Origin: an uncultured Acidobacteriota bacterium
Lineage (GTDB): Bacteria; Acidobacteriota; Terriglobia; Bryobacterales; Bryobacteraceae
Reading direction: 5' to 3'
Assembly: GCA_902826685.1 (NCBI GenBank)
Contig: CADEFT010000037.1
Location: 1-64,000 of the forward strand
Length of the DNA stretch: 64,000 nucleotides
A program made the position numbers and the translations under genes. Positions within the stretch are counted from its first letter, which is position 1; the number at the start of each line of letters is the position of its first letter. The notes below the pieces were generated by a model. That model searched no databases, had not been told where the DNA came from, and saw only the letters and a program-made list of their open reading frames with translations. Shown here piece after piece: positions 52,570 through 60,760 of this stretch.

Positions 52570-52791
52570 TTACTCCGATTCGGGATGGTCGAACGGGCGC
52601 TCCCGTTTGGGCGGTACTTCCCGCGCGTCCGCCTGGCACATCCAACAGCCGCATGGCCGGCAGTGAGTGGAAGCGCAGACGCCCACCTCGCGTGGATCGG
52701 GAGTGTAGGCGCGCCGCCCGGCCCAGGAGCGCAACACCCGGAGTGCCCGCGCCTTCAACCGCCGTTCATCGGCCCTTCGCCGCGCGCGCAT
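52570..52791 (-). CDS. Small conserved Cys-rich protein with a CWMC motif
   Basis: 73 aa. An Arg-rich N-terminus (MRARRRADERRLKARALRVL) leads to DPREVGVCASTHCRPCGCWM with CxPCxCWMC cysteines and an acidic tail (REVPPKRERPFDHP). Small proteins with an Arg-rich start and a clustered Cys motif of this kind recur in many bacteria; I cannot name a function. Metal or nucleic-acid binding is suggested by composition only. Same strand as the nitronate monooxygenase gene. Confidence 0.6.
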   Translation of the reverse strand: MRARRRADERRLKARALRVLRSWAGRRAYTPDPREVGVCASTHCRPCGCWMCQADAREVPPKRERPFDHPESE

Positions 52792-52826
52792 TTTCGTACC
52801 GCTCCTCCGATCTACAATCTTAAGGC

Positions 52827-55013
52827 ATGAAAGCGTCCGGTACTCTGCTGTTGTCGTTCTCCATTCTGGCTGCGCAAACGGCGCCGCCGGCCATCGAAGG
52901 GTTCCTGCCGGAATCGGGCAAACGCCAGGCGGAAATCGAAGCGCGGTTTGACCGCATGCTCGATCGCCAGAACTTCCAGCAATGGATGAAGCGGCTGTCG
53001 GCGAAGCCGCATCACCTCGGCTCCCCGGCGAGTAAAGAGACCGCCGAATTCATTGCCGCCCAGTTCAAAAGCTGGGGCTATGAGACGAAGATCGAAACCT
53101 ATTACCCGCTGTTTCCGGTGCCGAAAACGCGGCTGCTCGAAATGACCGCTCCGGTGCGTTATACGGCGAAGATTGAAGAATCGGCGGTAGAGGGTGACGA
53201 GACCAGTTCCATCAAGGCGGGCAATCTGCCGGTCTATCACGCCTATTCGACCGATGGCGACGTGACGGCGGAGATCGTGTACGTCAACTACGGGTTGCCG
53301 GACGATTACCGGCGGCTGCGCGAGATGGGCATCGACGTACGCGGCAAGATCGCGCTGGCGCGTTATGGCGCTTCCTGGCGCGGTATCAAACCGAAAGTGG
53401 CGGCGGAGAATGGCGCCATCGGCTGTCTGATCTATTCCGATCCGCGCGACGACGGCTACTTCCAGGGCGACGTGTATCCCAAAGGCGCCTACCGCCCGCG
53501 CCAGGGGGCCCAGCGCGGCAGCGTGATGGACATGCCCGTATTTCCAGGCGATCCGCTGACGCCGTTTGAGCCCGCGCTCGATCCCAACCGCGCCGCCGAT
53601 CCGAAGAAGGCTTCGACGGTGACCAAGATTCCCGTGATGCCCATTTCCTATGAAGATGCCGAGCCGATGCTGCGCGCCTTGGCGGGTCCGGTGGCTCCGG
53701 CGGAATGGCGCGGCGCGCTGCCCATCACCTATCACGTGGGACCGGGCCCGGCGAAGGTTCATCTGAAGCTGGAGTTCGACTGGCGGCTGGCGCCCGCCTA
53801 CAACGTGGTGGCGAAGATGGCCGGAGCGGAGAAGCCGGATCAGTGGATTCTGCGCGGCAATCATCACGACGGCTGGAATTTCGGCGCGGCCGATCCGCTG
53901 TCGGGCATGATCGCGCTGATGGAGGAGGCGCGCGCCATCGGCGAACTGGCCAGGACCGGATGGAAGCCCAGACGCACGCTGGTGTTTCTGGCCTGGGATG
54001 GCGAGGAGCCGGCGCTGCTCGGGTCGACGGAATGGGCCGAGCATCATGCGGCGGAACTGCAACGGCACGCCATGGCTTATATCAATTCCGATGGCACCGG
54101 CCGCGGGTTTGTGAACGTGCAGGGTTCGTCGTCGCTCGATCTGTTTTCCCGGCAGACGGCGCGCGATGTCACCGATCCGCAGACGAGGGTGCCGGTGCTC
54201 GACCGCTACATCGCGGCGCGCAAGGTGGCGGGAAGGGAAGCGGAGTTTCGCGTCGATCCGCTGGGGTCGGGGTCCGATTACACGGTGTTCCAGCATCACC
54301 TGGGCATTCCGAGCCTGAACATCTCGTTCAGCGGTGAGGCGGGCGGCGGCGTTTATCATTCCAACTACGATTCCTACGATCATTTCGTGCGTTTCGTCGA
54401 TCCGGATTTTCAATACGTGATGGCGACGGCGCAGTTAGGCGGGCGCATGATGTTGCGCATGGCGGGCGCCGATTGGATTCCATTTCGAGCCGGTTCCACC
54501 GCGCAGGCGGTGCGGACGTGGGCGGTAGAGGTAAAGAAGCTGGCCGACGATCTGCGCGGCCGTACCGAGAAGCGCAACGAGCTGATCCGTAGCGGTGCGA
54601 TGAAGCTGGCCGCCGATCCGCGCAAGACGTTCGTGGTGCCGGAGCTCGAAGACGAGGTGCCGTTTCTGAACTTCGCGCCGCTTGATAACGCCGTGTTGCA
54701 TCTGGACCGGGCGGCGGCGGCGGTGGACAAAGTGGACCCCTCGAAGCTCGAGGCGGCGCGGCGGAAGACTTTGGAGGAAACGCTGCGGCAGGCCGAGCAG
54801 AAGCTGTTGCGTCAGGAAGGATTGCCCCGGCGGCCGTGGTTCCGTCACGTGCTGCATGCGCCGGGCTTCTACACCGGCTATGGCGTCAAGACGCTGCCGG
54901 GCATTCGGGAAGCGATCGAGCAGCGGTTGTGGAAAGAGGCCGAGGCGCAGATTGTTTCAACGGCGGAGACTATCGAACGGTATGCGGGGTGGCTGGAGGC
55001 GGCTGCGAGGTGA
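52827..55013 (+). CDS. M28-family metallopeptidase (glutamate carboxypeptidase II-like)
   Basis: 728 aa with a short signal peptide (MKASGTLLLSFSILAAQ). A protease-associated domain lies at about residues 110-250 (VYVNYGLPDDYRRLREMGID). The zinc site is complete: GNHHDGWNFGAADP (His, bridging Asp), AWDGEEPALLGSTEWAE (Glu pair), YINSDGTGRG (Asp) and GVYHSNYDSYDHF (His). The C-terminal transferrin-receptor-like helical domain follows. It cleaves peptides, probably in the periplasm or outside. A TACAAT box at 52813-52818 may be its -10. Confidence 0.92.
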   Translation: MKASGTLLLSFSILAAQTAPPAIEGFLPESGKRQAEIEARFDRMLDRQNFQQWMKRLSAKPHHLGSPASKETAEFIAAQFKSWGYETKIETYYPLFPVPKTRLLEMTAPVRYTAKIEESAVEGDETSSIKAGNLPVYHAYSTDGDVTAEIVYVNYGLPDDYRRLREMGIDVRGKIALARYGASWRGIKPKVAAENGAIGCLIYSDPRDDGYFQGDVYPKGAYRPRQGAQRGSVMDMPVFPGDPLTPFEPALDPNRAADPKKASTVTKIPVMPISYEDAEPMLRALAGPVAPAEWRGALPITYHVGPGPAKVHLKLEFDWRLAPAYNVVAKMAGAEKPDQWILRGNHHDGWNFGAADPLSGMIALMEEARAIGELARTGWKPRRTLVFLAWDGEEPALLGSTEWAEHHAAELQRHAMAYINSDGTGRGFVNVQGSSSLDLFSRQTARDVTDPQTRVPVLDRYIAARKVAGREAEFRVDPLGSGSDYTVFQHHLGIPSLNISFSGEAGGGVYHSNYDSYDHFVRFVDPDFQYVMATAQLGGRMMLRMAGADWIPFRAGSTAQAVRTWAVEVKKLADDLRGRTEKRNELIRSGAMKLAADPRKTFVVPELEDEVPFLNFAPLDNAVLHLDRAAAAVDKVDPSKLEAARRKTLEETLRQAEQKLLRQEGLPRRPWFRHVLHAPGFYTGYGVKTLPGIREAIEQRLWKEAEAQIVSTAETIERYAGWLEAAAR

Positions 55014-55116
55014 GGCATTCGCCGCCTGCGAAAAGTATTCTGGAACGAGTGCTGACCGATTTCTTAACGCCAGGCAGCGATGGTGATTCGTTGGGAGCAG
55101 TCGCTGGAAGAGAGGT

Positions 55117-55411
55117 GTGGTCTTCACCAACCGCAAAGGAGCAGCCCGATTCGAAGCGGGAGACAGCCTATCGGTTGGGATCAAGTGCGAGGTGTCACGC
55201 GTCGGATCTGCGATGGAGTTGCGAGACTTGTACATTCGCGTCATCTTTGTCGGCGAGCCACCCGCTTCCAAAGTCGTTTTCGGCGAAACCGGACCTGGCC
55301 AGAACAGCCTCGATCATCTGCCACGGTTGGGTGCTGGTAGCCGAAGGCGGGAAACCAAAGACGCGCACCGAGGACACCCAATGGCGGGGGTTTTTGCAGT
55401 TCGTCTTCTGA
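55117..55411 (+). pseudogene. Degraded gene fragment
   Basis: In one frame 55117-55310 reads FTNRKGAARFEAGDSLSVGI, then CEVSRVGSAMELRDLYIRVI. A second frame then reads KPKTRTEDTQWRGFLQFVF and stops at 55411, a tail of a type I associate with secreted acidobacterial proteins. No complete ORF, start or RBS fits both parts. Otherwise the 473-nt gap 55014-55486 shows nothing. Read as a frame-broken remnant. Confidence 0.3.
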
Positions 55412-55486
55412 GGCCTTCAACCGCAACGCCATCGACGATCACTTGCTGGTTCTGTGCTACTGCCTTTCCTCTCAGGGCAGTCACAG

Positions 55487-56263
55487 ATGATCCATAATCG
55501 AGGGGTGCGCTGGGCAGAAATGAGAGCGGTCGCTAGCTTCGGCGATGATCCCACGAAGATTGAGGTGATTTTTCCGCCCGGCGATCCTCAAATCATGCTG
55601 GCCCAGGTCGCCACCAAGCCAAATGTCCAGCTCTTCGGCACAGCGCTCTCGTACTCCGATCCGGCAGACGAATTGGCGAAGCGGTCTGCTCAGCCAGCCA
55701 GCACATTGATCGAGATGGGTGTTCCGTACTGCTTCCATGTTCCCGACAACGCCATGATTGAACTGAAGGACGGCGACCAAATCAGTCATCTCGTGTTCAA
55801 GAAGGTCTGGACCGGGCGCACGGAAGGTTCGAGCGACGCCGACTACCGCTCGCCGACTCACGTGCTGTATCACAACAATACGAGCAACAGGGCAGGCCTC
55901 TATCGCTATAGCCTGGTCAGGATGTTTTTCAACACGGCCTATGCGCGAGAGATGCTCACGTCAAAGGTCGGCGGCGAAACGGCGCGGGGTGAAATGATCG
56001 CCCGTGCGGTCGCTGCCCTCAACCGCTTTGTCGACATCTACCGTGTCGTCACCAACAACGCGCATATGCAGCGCCTCTCCAGCGTTTATGTCCGCGACAT
56101 TTTTATGCGGGAGCACAATATCGGCTTCCTTGGTGCTTCATTCGGCCGAGGCATCGGCACCGCGGTCATGAACCGTTCCGAAGCCGAATTGGTCGCGATC
56201 GTCCGGAAGGCCGCAACCGGGGAAGAAATCCCGCCTTGGCGCGGAAGCCTCGCTCGACAGTAA
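55487..56263 (+). CDS. Conserved-looking protein upstream of a HEPN gene
   Basis: 258 aa from the ATG at 55487; GTG 55454 and ATG 55520 are alternatives. No signal peptide. The sequence has a beta-rich N-terminal half (VASFGDDPTKIEVIFPPGDP, VPYCFHVPDNAMIELKDGDQ) and a helical C-terminal half (AVAALNRFVDIYRVVTNNAH, then LSSVYVRDIFMREHNIGFLG). I do not recognise the family. It is followed after 19 nt by a HEPN-type protein on the same strand and by HigBA, which suggests a toxin or defence role by association only. Confidence 0.65.
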   Translation: MIHNRGVRWAEMRAVASFGDDPTKIEVIFPPGDPQIMLAQVATKPNVQLFGTALSYSDPADELAKRSAQPASTLIEMGVPYCFHVPDNAMIELKDGDQISHLVFKKVWTGRTEGSSDADYRSPTHVLYHNNTSNRAGLYRYSLVRMFFNTAYAREMLTSKVGGETARGEMIARAVAALNRFVDIYRVVTNNAHMQRLSSVYVRDIFMREHNIGFLGASFGRGIGTAVMNRSEAELVAIVRKAATGEEIPPWRGSLARQ

Positions 56264-56282
56264 CGCCTTTACGCTGTCCGTT

Positions 56283-56606
56283 GTGAATGCGTTTCAGGCG
56301 TTGGAACTGCGCCTCCAAGGATTCCTAGAAAGGAAGATGACCGATCAAGGCCTCACGACTACAGAGATCGAGGAGCGCCTCAGCAAGAACTGGCGTACGA
56401 AGGAGCGGCTGAAGGATTTGGTGCCCTCTCTTTCCGGACGCCGCGTCATTGAGGATGACCGAGATCTCTGGGATCGTTTTTGTTGGGCCTATGACGATGT
56501 CCGCAACAAGCTCATCCACGCCGCTCGAGATCTCGACCACGACAAAACCGAACGCGCTTTGAGGGCTTGCCAAGATGTTCGGAACTGGCTCGACAAGATT
56601 ACGTAA
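56283..56606 (+). CDS. HEPN-domain-like protein
   Basis: 107 aa from GTG 56283. The C-terminal half has WDRFCWAYDDVRNKLIHAAR with an R-x4-H motif (R-NKLI-H), the hallmark of HEPN nucleases, plus helices typical of the fold (KTERALRACQDVRNWLDKI). HEPN proteins often act as RNA-cleaving toxins paired with a partner such as the preceding gene. Catalysis is not proven; the N-terminal helix (LELRLQGFLERKMTDQ) is unassigned. Confidence 0.65.
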   Translation: MNAFQALELRLQGFLERKMTDQGLTTTEIEERLSKNWRTKERLKDLVPSLSGRRVIEDDRDLWDRFCWAYDDVRNKLIHAARDLDHDKTERALRACQDVRNWLDKIT

Positions 56607-56758
56607 CGGATTTTCCGTAGACTGCCGGCGCTTACCGTTTTGAGAGAACGCTAGAGCGCCGGAAGCCCTGAAACTGGTCCGCAAGCGGCTGTGGGTCGGG
56701 CAGAGATTGAGCCGCTGCGAAACTCTGGTAGCACACTAGGCGTGCTAATGTGTTAAGC

Positions 56759-57049
56759 ATGATCCGCTCGCTCGGCGACGAGGTCACGCGGGACATCTGG
56801 AATGGCGTTAACAGCAAAGCGGCGCGACGAATACCACAAGCACTGTGGCAAGTGGTGCGCCGCAAGCTGGACCAGATCGACGCCGTGACCAGACTTGAAG
56901 ATTTGCGAACGCCTCCCGGCAGTCGCCTACACGCGCTGACCGGCGACCTGGCTGGGTATCATGCGATCCGCGTCAATGATCAGTATCGCGTGGTTTTCCG
57001 TTTCGAAGGGCAAGACGCGCACGATGTGCGGTGTGCAGACTACCACTGA
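56759..57049 (+). CDS. higB: HigB-type (RelE superfamily) toxin
   Basis: 96 aa from the ATG at 56759. MIRSLGDEVTRDIWNGVNSK, then LEDLRTPPGSRLHALTGDLA and YHAIRVNDQYRVVFRF are characteristic of HigB/Killer toxins, mRNA interferases active on ribosomes. It precedes its antitoxin by 10 nt, the toxin-first order of HigBA. Confidence 0.88.
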   Translation: MIRSLGDEVTRDIWNGVNSKAARRIPQALWQVVRRKLDQIDAVTRLEDLRTPPGSRLHALTGDLAGYHAIRVNDQYRVVFRFEGQDAHDVRCADYH

Positions 57050-57059
57050 GGAGATGACT

Positions 57060-57359
57060 ATGTTGCCGGCCAATCGCCCACCCACCCATCCCGGAGAGAT
57101 GCTGCTCAAAGAATTTCTTGAGCCACTCGGAGTTTCGCAGTCTGACGCCGCGGCCCGGATGGACATTCCGTTCCAGCGCCTCAACGCCATTGTCAACGGC
57201 CGCCGTGGCGTCAGTGCGGAGACAGCTCTGCTCCTTCAGGAACTGACGAGATGGGACGCGGAAATCTGGCTGCGATTGCAGGCGAAGTGGGACTTGTGGC
57301 ACGCCGCGAAGGCGCGCCGAATGCGACCCAAGGTGCGCGCCCTCCCACGTAGCGCGTAG
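57060..57359 (+). CDS. higA: HigA-type Xre antitoxin
   Basis: 99 aa from the ATG at 57060, which has GAGGAG 6 nt upstream; ATG 57054 lacks that spacing. PPTHPGEMLLKEFLEPLGVS, DAAARMDIPFQRLNAIVNGR and RRGVSAETALLLQELTRWDA are the VapI/HigA HTH pattern. It neutralises HigB and represses the operon. Confidence 0.9.
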   Translation: MLPANRPPTHPGEMLLKEFLEPLGVSQSDAAARMDIPFQRLNAIVNGRRGVSAETALLLQELTRWDAEIWLRLQAKWDLWHAAKARRMRPKVRALPRSA

Positions 57360-57390
57360 TGTGGCTGGCTGGCCGTATCACGGACGGTTC

Positions 57391-58257
57391 TCAACCGCCC
57401 AGCCTGTCCGCAAAGGCGATCAGGAGACCGCCCGCGGCTATCCGATAAAGCGCAAACGGAACGAACCCACGGCTGCGGACCCAATTCATGAACCAGGCCA
57501 CTACGGCGTAGGCGACAACGAAGGAAACCGCGGCGCCGATGAGCAGCAGGATGGCGCCCTGCGCGTCGATGTGCGTGGCGCCAATGGCGGTCGAGCCATC
57601 CTTGCCGCGCAGCGCCTTCAGCAGGTCATAGCCGGTGGCGGCGACCATGGTGGGAATCGAAAGCAGAAACGAAAATTCGAGCGCCGCCGGACGCGACAGG
57701 CCGCCCACCTGGCCGGCGGCGATGGTGGCCATCGAACGCGAAGTGCCCGGGAACAGCGCCGATAGAACCTGACATAGACCGATCCAGATGGCTTGCGGCA
57801 GGCTGGTATCCTCGACCGTTTGCGTCACCTGCGGTTTACGGGTGAACATCACGTCCACCACCCACATCACGATGCCGCCCACCAGCAGCGACATGCCCAT
57901 CAGGTGCAGGCTTTCGAGATTCTTGCCAATCAGCTTGGTGAGCAGAAAGGCGGGCGCGGCGGTGCAGACGAAGGCGACGGCGATCAGCGTCAGCGGATGG
58001 GTAAAGACCGTGCGATCGCCGCGGCGGCCGGTAGGAAACGTGGATAGAAAATCGAGCAGCCGGGCGCGGAAGAAGATCGGCAGGCTGAGGATGGCGCCCA
58101 ACTGGATGACGATGGCGAAGGTCTTCCAGTAGGGGTCGGAGAGATCGACTCCGGCCAGGGCCTGAAAAATTCGCAGATGCGCGGTGGAGCTGACCGGCAG
58201 AAATTCGGTGAGTCCTTCGATCACCCCAAGCAAAACGGCAAGCAGATATGGATTCAT
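57391..58257 (-). CDS. uppP: Undecaprenyl-diphosphatase (UppP/BacA)
   Basis: 288 aa. The two catalytic motifs are present: GVIEGLTEFLPVSSTAHLRI and LFPGTSRSMATIAAGQVGGL. About eight membrane helices. It dephosphorylates undecaprenyl pyrophosphate, recycling the carrier for peptidoglycan and for the EPS made elsewhere in the window. Divergent from the selenoprotein gene with a 51-nt gap. Confidence 0.93.
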   Translation of the reverse strand: MNPYLLAVLLGVIEGLTEFLPVSSTAHLRIFQALAGVDLSDPYWKTFAIVIQLGAILSLPIFFRARLLDFLSTFPTGRRGDRTVFTHPLTLIAVAFVCTAAPAFLLTKLIGKNLESLHLMGMSLLVGGIVMWVVDVMFTRKPQVTQTVEDTSLPQAIWIGLCQVLSALFPGTSRSMATIAAGQVGGLSRPAALEFSFLLSIPTMVAATGYDLLKALRGKDGSTAIGATHIDAQGAILLLIGAAVSFVVAYAVVAWFMNWVRSRGFVPFALYRIAAGGLLIAFADRLGG

Positions 58258-58308
58258 CTAGGCGAACTTCTATCTTCGCCGATCCGGGTATACTGGGCAC
58301 AAGAACGT

Positions 58309-59547
58309 ATGCTGCGACTTTTGTTCTTTCCGGTTTTATGCCTGACCGCGGCTTTGGCGCAGGAATCCGACAGCGACGGGATCCACTGGTTCGACAACTA
58401 TAAGGACGCCATTCGCGAAGCCAAACGGACGCAGAAGCCGGTTTTCCTGGAGTACCGCTGCGAAGCTTGAATGGCCGGAAGAGTCTTTGACGCACAGGTT
58501 GTGCTCACACCCAAGAATTCTTCCCGTGGCAAGCTGATGTCGCAATACGTGTGCGCGCGCATTCCGCGCATGGACGAAGTGGATATCGCGCTTTTCGATT
58601 ACGACCGCAACAACACGCTGTACTTCTTCGTACTGAACGCCGATGAGCAGATCTATCTGCGCTACGGCGGGCGCGATTCGGAGTCCCCGGATACGTATTT
58701 GAACTTGGCCAGCATCGAACTGGCGATGGCCAGGGGGCTCGAACTGCATCAGAAATACATGGCCGGCGAGCTGGCCAAGACCGAGCGGCCGAAGCCGATG
58801 TTTCCGCGGCAGATTCCGCTATTGGTGGAGCGTACCTTTGCGCGCAACAACTGCGTGGAGTGCCACCTGATCGGCGATTTTCAGAACATCCACCGCGAGC
58901 AGGACGGCAAGCTCGACAAGCTCGCGCATCTTTACCGCTCGCCCGATATCAAGACCATCGGCATCTTTCTGGATGTGCCCAAGGGGCTGATGGTGAAGGA
59001 AGCCAGGGGCGCGGTGGAGACGGCGGGGATGAAAGCCGGCGACCGGATTGCGGCGTTAAACGGCGTGGCGGTGTGGACCTTCGCCGACCTGCAGCATCAA
59101 TACGACAAGGTGAACCGGAAGGCGGAGAGTGTCCGCCTCACGGTGGATCGCGCGGGCGAGTCCGTGGACCTCACGGTGGCCCTGCCGGTGCGCTGGTGGT
59201 GGACCAATTTGAGCTACCGGCAATCGACCGTGGACCCGCGTGTGTATTTCGATTCCAAGCCGCTCAGCGAAGCGCAGAAGAAAGAACGTGGCCTCGATGT
59301 GGCCGGCTTTGCGAGCGAAGTGACGCACGTGGATACCTTCGCCGAGATGATGAAGAGTCACGGCCTGAAGCTGGGCGACATTGTGTACGGCGTGGATGGG
59401 GTGCAGAAGGACGAGTACGCCCATACGGCCGAGCTTTACTTGAAGCTGTATAAGAAGGCGGGCGAATCGGCGGTGCTGGATGTGCTGCGGGACGGCAAGA
59501 AGATGAAGATGCCGTTGAAGACGTTCCGGATGAGTTTCCGCAAGTAG
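58309..59547 (+). CDS. Probable selenoprotein: exported thioredoxin-like CxxU / CxxCH / PDZ-PDZ protein
   Basis: Read through TGA 58468-58470 as selenocysteine this is 412 aa with Sec at residue 54. The signal peptide (MLRLLFFPVLCLTAALAQ) leads to a thioredoxin-like domain: NYKDAIREAKRTQKPVFLEY, then R-C51-E-A-U54, a CxxU redox pair where related Trx-like proteins have CxxC. C182-V-E-C185-H186 is a haem-c-type motif. Two PDZ-like modules follow (about 215-290 with ETAGMKAGDRIAALNGV; about 320-405 with LKLGDIVYGVDGV). The same frame runs on both sides of the TGA without another stop, and a SECIS-like hairpin follows it. It is likely periplasmic and redox-active. Without Sec insertion the reading would be a 53-aa stub plus a leaderless ORF, which is less convincing. 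Confidence 0.78.
58488..58507 (+). promoter_or_regulatory. Bacterial SECIS-like hairpin
   Basis: TGA (58488-58490) pairs with TCA (58505-58507), C58491 is bulged, GCACA (58492-58496) pairs with TGTGC (58500-58504), and the loop is GGT (58497-58499). The loop starts 26 nt after the selenocysteine TGA (58468-58470), inside the 16-37 nt range quoted for bacterial SECIS elements. The E. coli fdhF SECIS likewise has a bulged pyrimidine and a GGU loop. SelB should bind here. Confidence 0.75.
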
Positions 59548-59563
59548 GGCGTTCGCGGCACTT

Positions 59564-59965
59564 TCACACAGCGATGATCTGGGCCGCCGGATCCAGACGC
59601 CGCAGGTCATCCGGGTCGCTTGTAACGATTGGATCTCGCCGTACCCTGGCAAGAATCACCACGGAAGCGTCGATCACATCCAGCGAGTTCGTGGCGCCGC
59701 AAAGTTCTCCACAGGCACGGGCAAGCGGATCGTCCAGAGGAACGACCTCCACTTCCTCGCTTCGCAAGAATCGCGCCAAGGCAACTTGAACGCGGCCATT
59801 CCTCCAAACCTGTCCTACGACGCCCGCGGGCACTCGAAATGTCCGGCCTTGAGCCAACGCCCGTTGGAGCAAGGCGATCATACGCTTGTCGCCGCGGTCC
59901 AAGGCGATCAGCGCGCCGGCATCCAGAACTATCCCCGCCGCGGTGTGAGCGCGCGTTCCGCCCAT
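59564..59965 (-). CDS. vapC: PIN-domain VapC-type toxin
   Basis: 133 aa. IVLDAGALIALDRGDKRMIA gives the first PIN aspartate, followed by FRVPAGVVGQVWRN, LCGATNSLDVIDASVVILAR and DPIVTSDPDDLRRLD with the remaining acidic residues. PIN toxins cleave RNA. Its start overlaps the antitoxin end by 37 nt. Confidence 0.85.
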   Translation of the reverse strand: MGGTRAHTAAGIVLDAGALIALDRGDKRMIALLQRALAQGRTFRVPAGVVGQVWRNGRVQVALARFLRSEEVEVVPLDDPLARACGELCGATNSLDVIDASVVILARVRRDPIVTSDPDDLRRLDPAAQIIAV

Positions 59966-60165
59966 TCGATGTCCTCGGCAGCCGGCTCACCATACTGTTC
60001 GGTCAGATCGCGCAGCAAAGCCCGGAGCGACTCGCGCTTCTCGCTTTCCGCAAGCACCCGGGCAATGTAACCTGAAACTGAATCGGCCCGCCCAGCCCGG
60101 ATTTCCCGGTGGACTCTGGCCAGTTGATCCTTGGGTAAGCTGATGGCGATCTTCGCCTTGGTCAT
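59929..60165 (-). CDS. vapB: VapB-type antitoxin (ribbon-helix-helix-like)
   Basis: 78 aa from the ATG at 60165. MTKAKIAISLPKDQLARVHR then ADSVSGYIARVLAESEKRES is a short ribbon-helix-helix N-terminus, with an acidic C-terminal helix (AAEDIEWAERAL) for toxin binding. It precedes vapC on the same strand. Confidence 0.8.
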   Translation of the reverse strand: MTKAKIAISLPKDQLARVHREIRAGRADSVSGYIARVLAESEKRESLRALLRDLTEQYGEPAAEDIEWAERALTPRRG

Positions 60166-60234
60166 ACCAACATCATACCTCCGTTCTCCTTCCGCGCGGC
60201 TTCGGCCCCTGGCAATCGTAAACTGGTTACAGCC

Positions 60235-60759
60235 ATGCTGCGAAGAACCTGGTTGACCATCTGCGCGGCCGCCGCACTCGAAGGCGCCGACTGGACCAAG
60301 CCCGTCGAAGTCATGCATGAGACGACGCGCTGCATTACTTACCGGGCCAAGATCGAGGGCGATACGCTGCTCATCGAAGTGAGCCCGGAGAAGGGCTGGC
60401 ACACCTTTGCGATGGACAACAAGGTCCGGGTGGAAGAGAAGCTGGCGGGCAAGAAGGCGCTGGGCGTCGATAAACCGACCGAGGTGAAACTGACCGGCCT
60501 TGCCGCCGCCGGCGGATGGAAGCAGACGCCGCCCAAGGATTTTTCAAAACCCGAGCTGCGGCTCTACGCGTGGGGCTTTGAAGAACCCGCGCTGCTGGCG
60601 GCGAAAGTGAAGCGTACCGGGGGGCCGGTCACCGTCGGTATCCGCGGGCAGTCGTGCACGGAAGTAAATTGCCGCAACATCGATATCACGATTGCGGTTC
60701 CGGCGGCGGCAGGTAAGGGCGCGGCGCCGGATCTGTCGGCCCTGATCGCGGTGCGGTAA
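60235..60759 (+). CDS. DsbD N-terminal-domain-like periplasmic thiol protein
   Basis: 174 aa with a short leader (MLRRTWLTICAAAALEG). An immunoglobulin-like beta domain follows (LLIEVSPEKGWHTFAMDN, LYAWGFEEPALLAAKVKR) and ends in QSCTEVNCRNIDITI, where DsbD-alpha carries its CxxxxxC redox pair. DsbD-alpha delivers electrons to periplasmic thiol proteins; only this domain is present, with no membrane part nearby. It may act with the selenoprotein 0.7 kb upstream, though VapBC lies between. Confidence 0.65.
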   Translation: MLRRTWLTICAAAALEGADWTKPVEVMHETTRCITYRAKIEGDTLLIEVSPEKGWHTFAMDNKVRVEEKLAGKKALGVDKPTEVKLTGLAAAGGWKQTPPKDFSKPELRLYAWGFEEPALLAAKVKRTGGPVTVGIRGQSCTEVNCRNIDITIAVPAAAGKGAAPDLSALIAVR

Positions 60760-60760
60760 G

